DNA of 64,000 nucleotides. Source: Halosimplex amylolyticum. Its GTDB lineage: Archaea; Halobacteriota; Halobacteria; Halobacteriales; Haloarculaceae. Each line of letters starts with the position of its first letter. Positions within the stretch are counted from its first letter, which is position 1. The position numbers were made by a program, and so were the translations under genes. The stretch is taken from NCBI RefSeq assembly GCF_051414035.1, contig NZ_JBLKNW010000001.1, forward strand, positions 620,001-684,000, given 5' to 3'. Below are positions 26,081 through 34,862 of the stretch, one piece after another. The notes below the pieces were generated by a model. That model was not told the origin of the DNA, did not search any database, and was given only the letters and a program-made list of their open reading frames with translations.

Positions 26081-28231
26081 ATGAGTGAGGACAATCCCAA
26101 GCGCAGGATGGGCAACAGGAACCACGAGTGGTGGCCGAACCAGTTGAACCTGGACGTGCTCGACCAGAACGCCGAAGACGTCGGTCCGTACCGCGATGAC
26201 TTCGATTACGCCGAGGAATTCCAGAAACTCGACCTCGAAGCGGTGAAGGCGGATCTGAAGGACCTGATGACGACGTCACAGGACTGGTGGCCGGCCGACT
26301 ACGGCCACTACGGGCCGCTGTTCATCCGGATGGCGTGGCACAGCGCCGGGACGTACCGGACCGTCGACGGCCGGGGCGGCGCCGCGGGCGGGACCCAGCG
26401 GTTCGCACCGCTCAACAGCTGGCCCGACAACGGGAACCTCGACAAGGCGCGCCGGCTGCTCGAACCGGTGAAGCACAAGTACGGCCGCAAGCTCTCGTGG
26501 GCCGACCTGATCGTCCTGGCCGGGAACGTCGCGCTCGAGTCGATGGGTATGGAGACGCTCGGCTGGGCCGGCGGACGCGAGGACGTGTTCGAGCCCGACG
26601 AGGCCGTCTTCTGGGGGCCCGAAGAGGAGTGGGAAGCGCCCCAGGACCAGCGCATCGACGAGGACGGCGAGCTCGTCGAACCCCTCGGCGCAACCGTGAT
26701 GGGCCTCATCTACGTCGACCCCGAGGGACCGAACGGCAATCCCGAACCGCTCGAGTCGGCCGAGCGGATCCGCCAGGCGTTCGGTCGCATGGCGATGAAC
26801 GACGAGGAGACGGCCGCGCTCATCGCCGGCGGCCACACGTTCGGCAAGTCCCACGGCGCCGCCAACGACGACATGGGCCCCGCGCCCGAAGCGGCCCCCA
26901 TCGAGGAGCAGGGCCTCGGCTGGCCCGACTCCGGCAAGGGCTCCGAGACGACCACCAGCGGCATCGAGGGCGCCTGGAACGCCTGGCCGACGATGTGGGA
27001 CACCTCCTACCTCGACAACCTGCTCGACTACGAGTGGGAGCTGACGGAGAGCCCCGTCGGCGCGAAGCAGTGGCAGCCTGTCGAAGAGGAGGCGTACGAC
27101 ACCGTGCCGGACGCCCACGATCCCTCGGAGAAGCACGCACCCATGATGATGACGACGGACCTCGCCCTCAAGCGGGACCCGGAGTTCCGGGAGATCGTCG
27201 AGGGGTTCCGGAAGAACCCCGGCGAGTTCCTGGAGGCCTTCGCGCGGGCGTGGTTCAAGCTGATCCACCGCGACATGGGCCCGCCCGAGCGGTTCCTCGG
27301 CCCGGACGTCCCGGAGGAGACGATGCTCTGGCAGGACCCCGTCCCCGACGCCGACTACGACCTGATCGGCGAGGAAGAGGCCGCCGAGCTCGAAGCGGAG
27401 ATCCTCGACTCGGATCTCTCCCGCACACAGCTGGTCAAGACCGCCTGGGCGGCGGCCTCGACGTACCGCGACAGTGACAAGCGCGGCGGTGCGAACGGCG
27501 CTCGCATCCGCCTCGAACCGCAGCGCAGCTGGGAGGCCAACGAGCCGGCGGCACTCGAGACTGTGCTGTCGACCTACGAGGATATCCAGGCGGAGTTCAA
27601 CGGCTCCCGATCCGACGACGTGCGAGTCTCGCTCGCCGACCTCGTCGTGCTGGGCGGCAACGCGGCCGTCGAGACGGCCGCGGCCGAGGCCGGCTACGAC
27701 GTCGAGATCCCGTTCGAGCCCGGACGGACCGACGCGACGCAGGAACAGACCGACGAGGAGTCGTTCGAGGTGCTCGAACCGCGCGTCGACGGGTTCCGCA
27801 ACTACTTCGGCGAATACGACGCGCCGGCCGAAGAACTGCTGGTGGACCACGCCGACCTGCTCGACCTGACGGCCTCGGAGATGACGGTGCTGGTCGGCGG
27901 CATGCGCGCCCTGGGCGCGAACTATCAGGACTCCGACCTCGGCGTCTTCACCGACGAACCGGGGACGCTGACCAACGACTTCTTCGTGACCCTCCTCGAC
28001 ATGGGCTACGAGTGGGAGCAGGCCTCGGAGTCCGAGGGAGTCTACGAGCTGCGCGACCGCGAGACCGGGGAGGTCGAGTGGGAGGGAACCCGCGTCGACC
28101 TCATCTTCGGATCGAACTCCCGACTCCGGGCCATCTCTGACGTCTACGCGAGCGAGGAGGAGACGTTCGTCGAGGACTTCGCCGAGACGTGGAGCAAGGT
28201 CATGAAGCTCGACCGCTTCGACCTCGAATAA
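26081..28231 (+). CDS. katG: Catalase-peroxidase KatG
   Basis: The protein has 716 residues, with the usual duplicated peroxidase architecture. In the N-terminal haem domain the distal triad is R83, W86 and H87 (IRMAWHSAGTYR). Y211 and M237 are at the spacing needed for the Met-Tyr-Trp cross-link that gives catalase activity, and the proximal haem ligand is H252 (GGHTFGKSHG). The second, haem-free domain spans roughly residues 420-716. It detoxifies hydrogen peroxide in the cytoplasm. The length and all key residues are intact. Confidence 0.97.
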   Translation: MSEDNPKRRMGNRNHEWWPNQLNLDVLDQNAEDVGPYRDDFDYAEEFQKLDLEAVKADLKDLMTTSQDWWPADYGHYGPLFIRMAWHSAGTYRTVDGRGGAAGGTQRFAPLNSWPDNGNLDKARRLLEPVKHKYGRKLSWADLIVLAGNVALESMGMETLGWAGGREDVFEPDEAVFWGPEEEWEAPQDQRIDEDGELVEPLGATVMGLIYVDPEGPNGNPEPLESAERIRQAFGRMAMNDEETAALIAGGHTFGKSHGAANDDMGPAPEAAPIEEQGLGWPDSGKGSETTTSGIEGAWNAWPTMWDTSYLDNLLDYEWELTESPVGAKQWQPVEEEAYDTVPDAHDPSEKHAPMMMTTDLALKRDPEFREIVEGFRKNPGEFLEAFARAWFKLIHRDMGPPERFLGPDVPEETMLWQDPVPDADYDLIGEEEAAELEAEILDSDLSRTQLVKTAWAAASTYRDSDKRGGANGARIRLEPQRSWEANEPAALETVLSTYEDIQAEFNGSRSDDVRVSLADLVVLGGNAAVETAAAEAGYDVEIPFEPGRTDATQEQTDEESFEVLEPRVDGFRNYFGEYDAPAEELLVDHADLLDLTASEMTVLVGGMRALGANYQDSDLGVFTDEPGTLTNDFFVTLLDMGYEWEQASESEGVYELRDRETGEVEWEGTRVDLIFGSNSRLRAISDVYASEEETFVEDFAETWSKVMKLDRFDLE

Positions 28232-28355
28232 GCCCGGCCGAGAGGCCATCTTCCGTGCGTGGCACCTCGGTGTAGTGTCGCCACGATTTACGCTTCGGAT
28301 TCACTGACGAGTGGTGTGGAAATGCTGAATGCGTGGGAATGCTCTTCAGAAGTGC

Positions 28356-28383
28356 TTTCGACCTCGTAGACGCGAAGTGGTAG
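28356..28383 (+). pseudogene. Scar resembling the 3' end of the DUF447 gene, next to module copy A
   Basis: The bases CGACCTCGTAGACGCGAAGT plus the following GGTAG read in one frame as DLVDAKW and a stop. The intact DUF447 gene at 57031-57639 ends EDLVDTEW and a stop, at the same distance from the promoter of module copy B. The similarity continues without a break into the shared promoter, so copy A carries a piece of copy B's neighbour. Confidence 0.65.
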
Positions 28384-28393
28384 CTACGTGTAC

Positions 28394-28447
28394 CTGTCGG
28401 CAGTACCGACAGTGCGACCGACAGTGTTGGACCACGAACATTTATAC
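28394..28447 (+). promoter_or_regulatory. Promoter with operator-like half-sites, module copy A
   Basis: An inverted repeat CTGTCGG-N5-CCGACAG (28394-28412) is followed by a third half-site CCGACAG (28418-28424), then the TATA box TTTATAC (28441-28447). The ATG is 29 bp further on. The same arrangement is kept in copy B. Confidence 0.65.
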
Positions 28448-28475
28448 CGGAGAGGGAACCACCGGCGAGTAGAGG

Positions 28476-29744
28476 ATGTCGGACTGGGACTGGGACTGTG
28501 AGCGTGCGTGGGGCTGGGGGTGCCTGACGACGGCGTTGTGTGTTGCACTGGTCGTCGGGACGGTGGTGAGTTTCGTCCCGGGGGTAGTGGGAGCGGCGGA
28601 TTCTCGTAACGAAGCACCGCTGGCGGACGCTGGGTTGGACCAGAACGTCACGGCCAACGCGACCGTGTATCTCGATGCGACCGGATCGCGCGACCCTGAT
28701 GGTAAGGTCGCCGAGTACGAGTGGCGACTCGAACAACCGGACGGCGACTATATCCGGCCGGACTGCCGGACGTGCGGCCAGACGTCGTTCGTCGCCCGAC
28801 AGGTCGGGACGTACAACGCGACGGTGACGGTCACCGACGACGACGGTGCGACCAGTCGCGATACGTTGCGGGTTCACGTCGAGGAATCCGACGGACCGTC
28901 GGTTACTCTCTCCGGGCCGCAAGCATTGAACACGGGCGAAGTCGCCGGGTATACCGCGTCTGTGTCGGCTGGCAACGCGGACGTCGCGGCAGTGACCTGG
29001 CGGGTCGACGGGGACTGGCACAATCGGACGAGTATCGCCGGCGAGAGCGCAACGGCGGACTACCTTCACGCGTTCTCGACGGCCGGCAACTACACGCTCA
29101 GCGCCACGGTCGTCGACCGGGTGGGCCGCCAGCGTACCGCGACCAGAGAAATCAAAGTGCACAGCCCATCTGCTGCCGCTAGCGGCGGTAGTTCGTCGGG
29201 AAGCGGGGATAGTGACGGTGAGCAGTGCTCGCGGTACAACAGAGACGACGACCGGTACTGCACCAACGACCGGATGACCCTCGACAGTAACGGCATCGTC
29301 ATCACCGACGCCGACAACGACGGCACGATCGTGTGGGCCGGCCAGACCCTCGACGCGGAGTTCACCCAGAACAACGCCGGCGTCTCCTACGATTCGACCG
29401 ACGGCGTCGTCGAATTCGACACCCAAGAAGCGTACAAAGAGGCACTAGAAGTTGATTCGGTTAACGTCGATCCCACAGTGAGCGTCACAATGAATGAAGA
29501 AGAAGAAAGAAATGGAATGGAAGAAGATGACGACGGTGTCAGATGGGGTGAGGCCGAAAACGCTGAATACGACGATAGCAATGAGGACGATGAAATTCTT
29601 CCAACACTGTTAGATAGCATTGCCGATCGTGTAGGCGAGAACAATGGCGGAGACAACGGAGACAGCAACAGCGGAAGTAGTGGTGAGGAGAACGGGAGCA
29701 CCAATACCCGAACTGGTCGTGTGCCGCATGATACGGGATATTAA
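28476..29744 (+). CDS. Secreted PKD-domain protein, module copy A
   Basis: The protein has 422 residues. An unusual Trp/Cys-rich start (MSDWDWDCERAWGWGC) precedes a hydrophobic signal (LCVALVVGTVVSFVPGVVGA). Residues ~45-135 form a PKD/Ig-like domain with ATGSRDPDG and GTYNATVTVTDDDGATS, including CRTC. A second Ig-like domain runs to ~residue 230. Then come a Ser/Gly linker, a region with DADNDGTIVWAGQTLDA, and a very acidic Asn/Gly-rich tail ending NTRTGRVPHDTGY. It shares its stop codon with the next gene's start (TAATG), so the two are translationally coupled. The paralogue is at 55718-56938. The function is unknown; an exported partner of the anchored protein is likely. Confidence 0.85.
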   Translation: MSDWDWDCERAWGWGCLTTALCVALVVGTVVSFVPGVVGAADSRNEAPLADAGLDQNVTANATVYLDATGSRDPDGKVAEYEWRLEQPDGDYIRPDCRTCGQTSFVARQVGTYNATVTVTDDDGATSRDTLRVHVEESDGPSVTLSGPQALNTGEVAGYTASVSAGNADVAAVTWRVDGDWHNRTSIAGESATADYLHAFSTAGNYTLSATVVDRVGRQRTATREIKVHSPSAAASGGSSSGSGDSDGEQCSRYNRDDDRYCTNDRMTLDSNGIVITDADNDGTIVWAGQTLDAEFTQNNAGVSYDSTDGVVEFDTQEAYKEALEVDSVNVDPTVSVTMNEEEERNGMEEDDDGVRWGEAENAEYDDSNEDDEILPTLLDSIADRVGENNGGDNGDSNSGSSGEENGSTNTRTGRVPHDTGY

Positions 29745-30538
29745 TGGTCAATAGATTCCCATCCAAGGTTAGTCCTGCACAGAAAATGGTGGTGATTGTC
29801 GGGATTATTGTTCTTCTCTTAATTGGGGGAGTTGCTATCTCAACCGGTGTCTTCGATGGAAGGGTAGAATCAAAAAGTGTACAGACATCTACCAAAACTG
29901 CTACGCAAGTAGATATCCCCACTTCAGCCAGGACTTCAATTCCAACTCCTGTAATCACCCAAACGGAGATGCCAATTCCGACCCAGACAGTTACGTCAAC
30001 GCCAACTAAAATCCAGACGCCAACTCCAACGCGTACCCCGAGAGCGACCGCTACTCCAAGCCCATATGCCAATGAACGGTACAGTGAATTCGTAGCCACA
30101 GTTTATGGTGAAACGGAGGTAGATGCCGATGTCCCAGTTAGAATCCGTGGATGGACAGTGTTAGTGGGGAAAGAACTAGTAATGGTGATGAATCTCACAG
30201 CGCATTCAGAAGACGATATCCGTCGGGCGAAAGAAGTGAACACACTTGTTTCGAGCGGTTACGCGCAGGCAGTCGCCCATTATGATAACGGAAAAATAGA
30301 TGGAGAAATTCCGAATAAATTGCGAATAGCAGAGGTGAACAACACTGGATCCCCACCGCAGACATTATACGTCAACACATCACTGGTCCGTAATTACTAC
30401 ACGGGCCAATTGACTGCGATGGAATTCACTGACCGTTACTGGTCTACAAAAACGAATATGAGTGAAGGGCATATTGAATATGTCGAGAACATAGACAGAT
30501 CTGCCGGCAATTCTACACTTTACAATAGTTCGGAGTAG
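29744..30538 (+). CDS. Membrane-anchored protein with Thr/Pro linker and unrecognised ectodomain, copy A
   Basis: The protein has 264 residues. A short cytoplasmic N-terminus is followed by one membrane helix (VVIVGIIVLLLIGGVAIS). Then comes a ~65-residue Thr/Pro/Ser-rich linker, probably O-glycosylated, and a ~160-residue outer domain starting PYANERYSEFV. Signature stretches shared with the copy at 54878-55705 are VRIRGW, YDNGKI, RLRIAEVNNTG-like and FTDRYW-like. Several Asn-X-Ser/Thr sites are present. Base composition is much richer in A+T than neighbouring genes, suggesting foreign origin or relaxed codon use. The family is not recognised. Confidence 0.85.
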   Translation: MVNRFPSKVSPAQKMVVIVGIIVLLLIGGVAISTGVFDGRVESKSVQTSTKTATQVDIPTSARTSIPTPVITQTEMPIPTQTVTSTPTKIQTPTPTRTPRATATPSPYANERYSEFVATVYGETEVDADVPVRIRGWTVLVGKELVMVMNLTAHSEDDIRRAKEVNTLVSSGYAQAVAHYDNGKIDGEIPNKLRIAEVNNTGSPPQTLYVNTSLVRNYYTGQLTAMEFTDRYWSTKTNMSEGHIEYVENIDRSAGNSTLYNSSE

Positions 30539-30646
30539 CGAGGTTCGCCCTTTCTCGAAGACACCTGAATCTGTTCGCCAATCTAAATTTGGGCGGGAGC
30601 CAGCAGAGGCCGAAAACATTTGGTCGGGCCGTCCCGGAACCCGAAC

Positions 30647-31690
30647 ATGGACTACGACGAGGCGGGGGCGACCTGTCGGCGGATACTCGACGCCGTCGGC
30701 GAGGCGGTCATCGCCGACGAGCGATTCCTGGAGAGCGTCCTGACGGGGATTCTCGCACAGGGGCACGTGCTGCTGGAGGACGTGCCGGGGACCGGAAAGA
30801 CGCTGACGGCGAGGAGTTTCGCCAGCGCACTCAACCTCTCCTTTTCGCGCATCCAGTTCACGCCGGACCTGCTGCCCTCGGACATCACGGGGTCGAACGT
30901 CTACAACGAGGGGACGGGGGAGTTCGAGTTCGTCCCCGGTCCGGTGTTCTCGAACCTCCTGCTGGCCGACGAGATCAATCGCGCGCCGCCGAAGACCCAG
31001 GCCGCACTGCTGGAGGCGATGGGCGAAGGACAGGTAACGGTCGACGGCGAGACGACGGCACTCCCGAGCCCGTTTTTCGTCATCGCGACGCAGAACCCCA
31101 TCGAACAGGAGGGGACGTTCGGGCTGCCCGAGGCCCAGCGTGACCGATTCATCTTCAAACTCGCGATGGGGTATCCCGGATTCGACGACGAGCGAACGCT
31201 CATCGACCGCCGGGCCGACCGCACGTCTCAGTCGCCGAGCGTGGATCCGGTCGTCGACCGGGAGACGGTGGCAGAGTTACAGTCGGTGCCCGAGACGGTT
31301 TCGGTGGACGGGAAACTGCGGGACTACGTCGTGGAACTCGGTCGAGCGACGCGCGAGGACGACCGGGTAGAGGTCGGCGTCTCGCCGCGGGGAGTGCAAC
31401 GGCTCTTCGAGGCCGCCCGGGCGGCAGCGGTGATCAACGGACGGGAGTTCGTGGTCCCCGACGACGTGCGACGAGTCGTCTATCCGACGTTCGCTCACCG
31501 ACTCGTGCTGACGACGGAGGCGAGCGTCCGCGGGGCGGATCCCGCGGCGGTCATCGACGACGTGCTCGATAGCGTCGCCGTGCCAGCCGTCGAAGAGCGA
31601 GCATCGGACGGACGGTCGGCAGACGGGCGATCAACGCGCGAATCATCGGAGCGCGGCGACCAGCAAGACGAGCGCGGCGACGACCACTGA
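30647..31690 (+). CDS. MoxR family AAA+ ATPase
   Basis: The protein has 347 residues from the ATG encoding MDYDEAGATCRR. Walker A is EDVPGTGKT, Walker B is LLLADEINRAPPKTQAALLEAM, and the stretch IATQNPIEQEGTFGLPEAQRDRF is characteristic of MoxR. These ATPases act as chaperones that mature or activate partner complexes, commonly encoded with DUF58 proteins. Here the DUF58/transglutaminase genes follow on the opposite strand, converging with a 48-bp overlap of 3' ends. A charged Ser/Arg/Asp tail is present. Confidence 0.9.
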   Translation: MDYDEAGATCRRILDAVGEAVIADERFLESVLTGILAQGHVLLEDVPGTGKTLTARSFASALNLSFSRIQFTPDLLPSDITGSNVYNEGTGEFEFVPGPVFSNLLLADEINRAPPKTQAALLEAMGEGQVTVDGETTALPSPFFVIATQNPIEQEGTFGLPEAQRDRFIFKLAMGYPGFDDERTLIDRRADRTSQSPSVDPVVDRETVAELQSVPETVSVDGKLRDYVVELGRATREDDRVEVGVSPRGVQRLFEAARAAAVINGREFVVPDDVRRVVYPTFAHRLVLTTEASVRGADPAAVIDDVLDSVAVPAVEERASDGRSADGRSTRESSERGDQQDERGDDH

Positions 31691-33295
31691 GAGGGCGAAG
31701 GGGATCGTCGTCACGTCGGTGAGCACGGTCCCCGTCGCGAGTCGGTAGATAGACATCGAACCGAGCGCGCCGAACGTGCCGACTGCCAGCGCGGCGGCGA
31801 CGTGGACGATCTCGGGAGTGGCGGTCGCTCCCGTTCGGCCGACTTCTCGTCCGAGGGTGACGCCGAACTCGCCGGCGTCCCAGACGACCACGCTGGCGAC
31901 GAGTCCCCCCAGAACGACCGGCGCACCCACGCCGGCGCCGGAGGCGAAGCCCGCGGCGACGAACGTCCCGGCGGCCGCGATGGCCGGCCCGGGGGCGGAC
32001 TCCGGAAGCGCACCGACCGCCATCACCAGCGCGAGCGCAAGCGAGAGCGCAGCGGTCATGCCGACGAGCGCCGCCGCGACGGTGACGACGACCGCCAGCG
32101 AGCCGTAGAAGTCGACGACCGCGGTCGACTGGCGGGTAAAGGCGGTCGCGAACTGCCCCGGGAGTGCGTCGGCGACGAACGCGAGTGCCGGTGTGAGGAC
32201 GACCCCGTGGAGTGCGATCGCCAGCACGACGACAGCCCCGCCCCCGACGAACGGCGTCAGCGCGACCACGACGTCGCTCGTCTCCGTTCGAGTCAGGCGT
32301 TTGAGCGACCACACGAACGCGGCGGTCCCACCGGCGACGAGCGCGACTCCGAGGAGGAGAGCACGGAGCAACGGACTCGCAGTCGATCCGGCGAGGACGC
32401 TGTACACCGGCGCAGAGAGCGCGGCTCGCAGAGCGGGGGGAGAGATTACGGCCTCGACCAGCGTCAGCGGTAACACGGCAGCCGTGACGAGGGCGGTTCG
32501 GCGGGCGGCGCGCTCGACCGCCGCCGCCGTCTGTTCGACGCGGTCGTCGGTCCGCGGCGTCGACAGTTCCGTGACCGGCAGCGCGTCGACGGCCCGAGCG
32601 ACAGCCAGCGCGGCTGTCCCGAGGAGAAGACAGAACGTGATCAGGTGCGTTCGACCGGGAACTGGAGCGACGAACGCGCCGACGACGTCACCGACGGTGG
32701 TAACGAGCGGGGGGGCCATCGGCGCCTCGTCCGCCCCACCGAGGCGACGGAGCAGCGTCGAGAGCAATAGCACGGCGGCGACCGCCAGCGGGACGACGAA
32801 CGTCTTGACCGCGAGTTTCGCGTAAGCCCACGTCCTCGCCATGCTGAGGCGACCGGCGAGCGTCGAGAGTGCGCCGACCATCGCGACAGTCCCGCCGAGG
32901 ACGACCACGGTCCCACTGACCACCCGCAGACCGCGGGGTCGGATCTGATCGACCGTCTGCACCGGATACAGCGCCGCGACGAGGTCCAGAAACACGTAGC
33001 CCACGGCGGAGGCGAAGCCGGCGCCGACGAACAGCGCGAGCAGGCCGGCGATCGCGGTCGCCGGGGCGCGCCAGCGATCCCGCCCGACCAACCACAAACT
33101 CGCGGCGAACGCCCCCGCGTGCGCGAACGCGACGGCGACCGCGAGGAGCGATCCGAGTCGTCCGATCAGCACGGCAGCGGTGGCCACCGACAGCACGACG
33201 ACGACCACAGTGCTCACCCGAGAGGGGGGCGCCGTGAAACCGCCGAGACCGGGGTCTTCGGTCGTCGCGTCGGCGTCTGACCGCACGTCAGCCAT
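31643..33295 (-). CDS. Polytopic membrane protein, DUF7519-like, of the MoxR-DUF58 cluster
   Basis: The protein has 550 residues from the ATG encoding MADVRSDADATT. It has a short polar N-terminus and then roughly twelve to fourteen Val/Ala/Leu-rich membrane helices. I believe this corresponds to the haloarchaeal family DUF7519, which accompanies DUF58 genes. No catalytic motif is visible. It overlaps the stop of the DUF58 gene by 8 bp, so it is the last gene of a four-gene operon. Its 3' end runs 48 bp into the convergent moxR. Confidence 0.75.
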   Translation of the reverse strand: MADVRSDADATTEDPGLGGFTAPPSRVSTVVVVVLSVATAAVLIGRLGSLLAVAVAFAHAGAFAASLWLVGRDRWRAPATAIAGLLALFVGAGFASAVGYVFLDLVAALYPVQTVDQIRPRGLRVVSGTVVVLGGTVAMVGALSTLAGRLSMARTWAYAKLAVKTFVVPLAVAAVLLLSTLLRRLGGADEAPMAPPLVTTVGDVVGAFVAPVPGRTHLITFCLLLGTAALAVARAVDALPVTELSTPRTDDRVEQTAAAVERAARRTALVTAAVLPLTLVEAVISPPALRAALSAPVYSVLAGSTASPLLRALLLGVALVAGGTAAFVWSLKRLTRTETSDVVVALTPFVGGGAVVVLAIALHGVVLTPALAFVADALPGQFATAFTRQSTAVVDFYGSLAVVVTVAAALVGMTAALSLALALVMAVGALPESAPGPAIAAAGTFVAAGFASGAGVGAPVVLGGLVASVVVWDAGEFGVTLGREVGRTGATATPEIVHVAAALAVGTFGALGSMSIYRLATGTVLTDVTTIPFALSVVVAALVLLVAALR

Positions 33296-34862
33296 GGGAA
33301 CCCCCTGGTAGCGAGGCGATCGCGTCTGCAAGCGCCACCTCGACGGCGTCCGACCGGTCCCAGTCGACTACCGTCGCGCCCGTCGCAGAGAGGTCGGCCA
33401 GGCGTACGTCCCGCTCGCGACTGGCGACTCGCGCCCCGAGCGATGCCGAACCGGTCGCAGCGGGACTGAGGACCGTGACCGGGTATTCGCGCTGACGGAC
33501 CCGCCGGACGAAGTCGACCGGCCAGTCGTCGAGCAACGGCGTCGCGAAGACGACGTGCGCCGTCGGTGGGAACTGCGACAGCAGATATCGCACTTCGTCG
33601 GCACCGCCGTCCGGTGTCGGCGTCTCGGGCGCTGCCGCGTCCGTCCCTCCGGTCGCGTCTACTTCCCCAGTCGCGTCCGTTCCTCCGGTCGCGTCTGCTT
33701 CCCCAGTCGCGTCCGCCTCACCGGTCGCGTCCGCTTCACCGGCCGCGTCCGGCTCCTCTGCCGCGTCGCTCGGAGGCCCGACGCTAGCCGACTGCCCGTC
33801 CGCATCGATGCCTGAGGCGTTCGATCGAACAGGGGCCCAGTTCCCGTCCGCTGCTCTCGGACGGATGTCACCGCCTCCGCCGTCGGGATCGTCGGCGACG
33901 CGCTGAATCGCGTCGAAGAGCGCGCGGGCGTGGGCCGTCGCGTCGTCCCGGTCGCCGCCGACCCAGGGTATCGGCCCGGCCCCCGTCGGGACGGCCGGAT
34001 CGGCGCTGTCCACGCCGAAGGCCGCCGCGCCCGTCGTCACGTCCGCGTCGACCAGGGACTCGTAGATCCGTTCGGCGGCGTATCCCGTTAGCGACGTCGC
34101 CGTCGGCGCCCCGGCGTGAGGTCTGACGCGCCCGACCGGCCGGGCGTCGACCACGACGACGACTCTCACCGCCCGTTCCTCGCGATACGAAACGGTCGTC
34201 AACTCGCTCGTCTTCGCGAAGCGCCGCCAGTGGATGCGACTGATCGAGTCGCCCGGGCGGTACTCGCGCGTCGAGTGGAACTCCAGCCCCTCACCGCCGC
34301 TGTCGGTCGGGTGCGTTCCCGCCCGGGCGAGCGTGGCCGACCCGACCGACGCCGCGGATACGGGATCGAGCGACGAGAGCGTGGCGTCGCCGGTCGCCGG
34401 GACGACCTCCGTGACGAGCCGTCCCGCCGCGAACGGTCGCAGACGGACGACCGGGTCGGCGAACTCGAAGTCGCCGCGTAGCGCCACGACGTCGTACGTC
34501 AGCGTCGCCGATTCGCCGGGACGTAGCGTGACACACGCACGCGGGGTTCCATCGACGACCGCCAGGTCGTCGGGGACGCCGTCGACGATTCGGACGTCCG
34601 GGAGAGTCCCGTCCGAGACGTTCTCGACGGAGAGATCGACCGTCACCGACGCGCCGGGCGCCGGCGTCGCGTCCGAGAACGTGCGCTCGACCCGGACGGC
34701 GGCGTCCCCCGGAACAGTCGAGATAGCGCCGTAAACGACGTACGCGAGCGGGATCGCCGTCGACGCGAGCAGAAGCGGCGACGCGTACACCAGCCCGAGA
34801 GCGACGAGCGCCGCGGTCGCGACCGCGCCGACGCGCCACCGGTACACCCGTTCGTGACTCAC
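33288..34862 (-). CDS. DUF58 domain protein with repetitive Asp-Ala-Thr-Gly insertion
   Basis: The protein has 524 residues from a GTG start that overlaps the previous stop by four bases (GTGA). Two N-terminal membrane helices are followed by a beta domain. The DUF58 hallmark is LEFHSTREYRPGDSISRIHWRRFAKT in its usual place (only part quoted: REYRPGDSISRIHWRRFA), and a vWA-like segment VVVVVDARPVG follows. Near residue 365-415 is a degenerate series of DATGEA/DATGGT hexapeptides, probably disordered. DUF58 proteins work with MoxR ATPases, likely at the membrane. Confidence 0.85.
   Translation of the reverse strand: MSHERVYRWRVGAVATAALVALGLVYASPLLLASTAIPLAYVVYGAISTVPGDAAVRVERTFSDATPAPGASVTVDLSVENVSDGTLPDVRIVDGVPDDLAVVDGTPRACVTLRPGESATLTYDVVALRGDFEFADPVVRLRPFAAGRLVTEVVPATGDATLSSLDPVSAASVGSATLARAGTHPTDSGGEGLEFHSTREYRPGDSISRIHWRRFAKTSELTTVSYREERAVRVVVVVDARPVGRVRPHAGAPTATSLTGYAAERIYESLVDADVTTGAAAFGVDSADPAVPTGAGPIPWVGGDRDDATAHARALFDAIQRVADDPDGGGGDIRPRAADGNWAPVRSNASGIDADGQSASVGPPSDAAEEPDAAGEADATGEADATGEADATGGTDATGEVDATGGTDAAAPETPTPDGGADEVRYLLSQFPPTAHVVFATPLLDDWPVDFVRRVRQREYPVTVLSPAATGSASLGARVASRERDVRLADLSATGATVVDWDRSDAVEVALADAIASLPGGSHG
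33634..33768. repeat. Degenerate 18-bp tandem repeats in the DUF58 gene
   Basis: Roughly seven imperfect 18-bp units encode Asp-Ala-Thr-Gly-(Glu/Gly)-(Ala/Thr/Val) hexapeptides. They keep the frame and are confined to the region between the vWA-like fold and the C-terminal part. Confidence 0.75.

Larger units (their letters stand above)
28356..29438 (+). repeat. Inverted long repeat, copy A (partner at 56001-57058)
   Basis: About 1.05 kb is nearly identical to the reverse complement of ~56001-57058. It covers the operator-like promoter and most of the PKD gene. A stretch of roughly 380 bp, from the codon after the PKD domain to the Ser/Gly linker, shows no differences that I can see, whereas the signal-peptide region is clearly diverged. 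Confidence 0.9.

Noticed and set aside
28200..29426. Long minus-strand frame opposite the PKD gene of copy A, with a twin at 56012-57205 opposite copy B
   Set aside because: The two antisense frames resemble each other only because the DNA is duplicated; they lack any domain, while the PKD frames have signals and domains.
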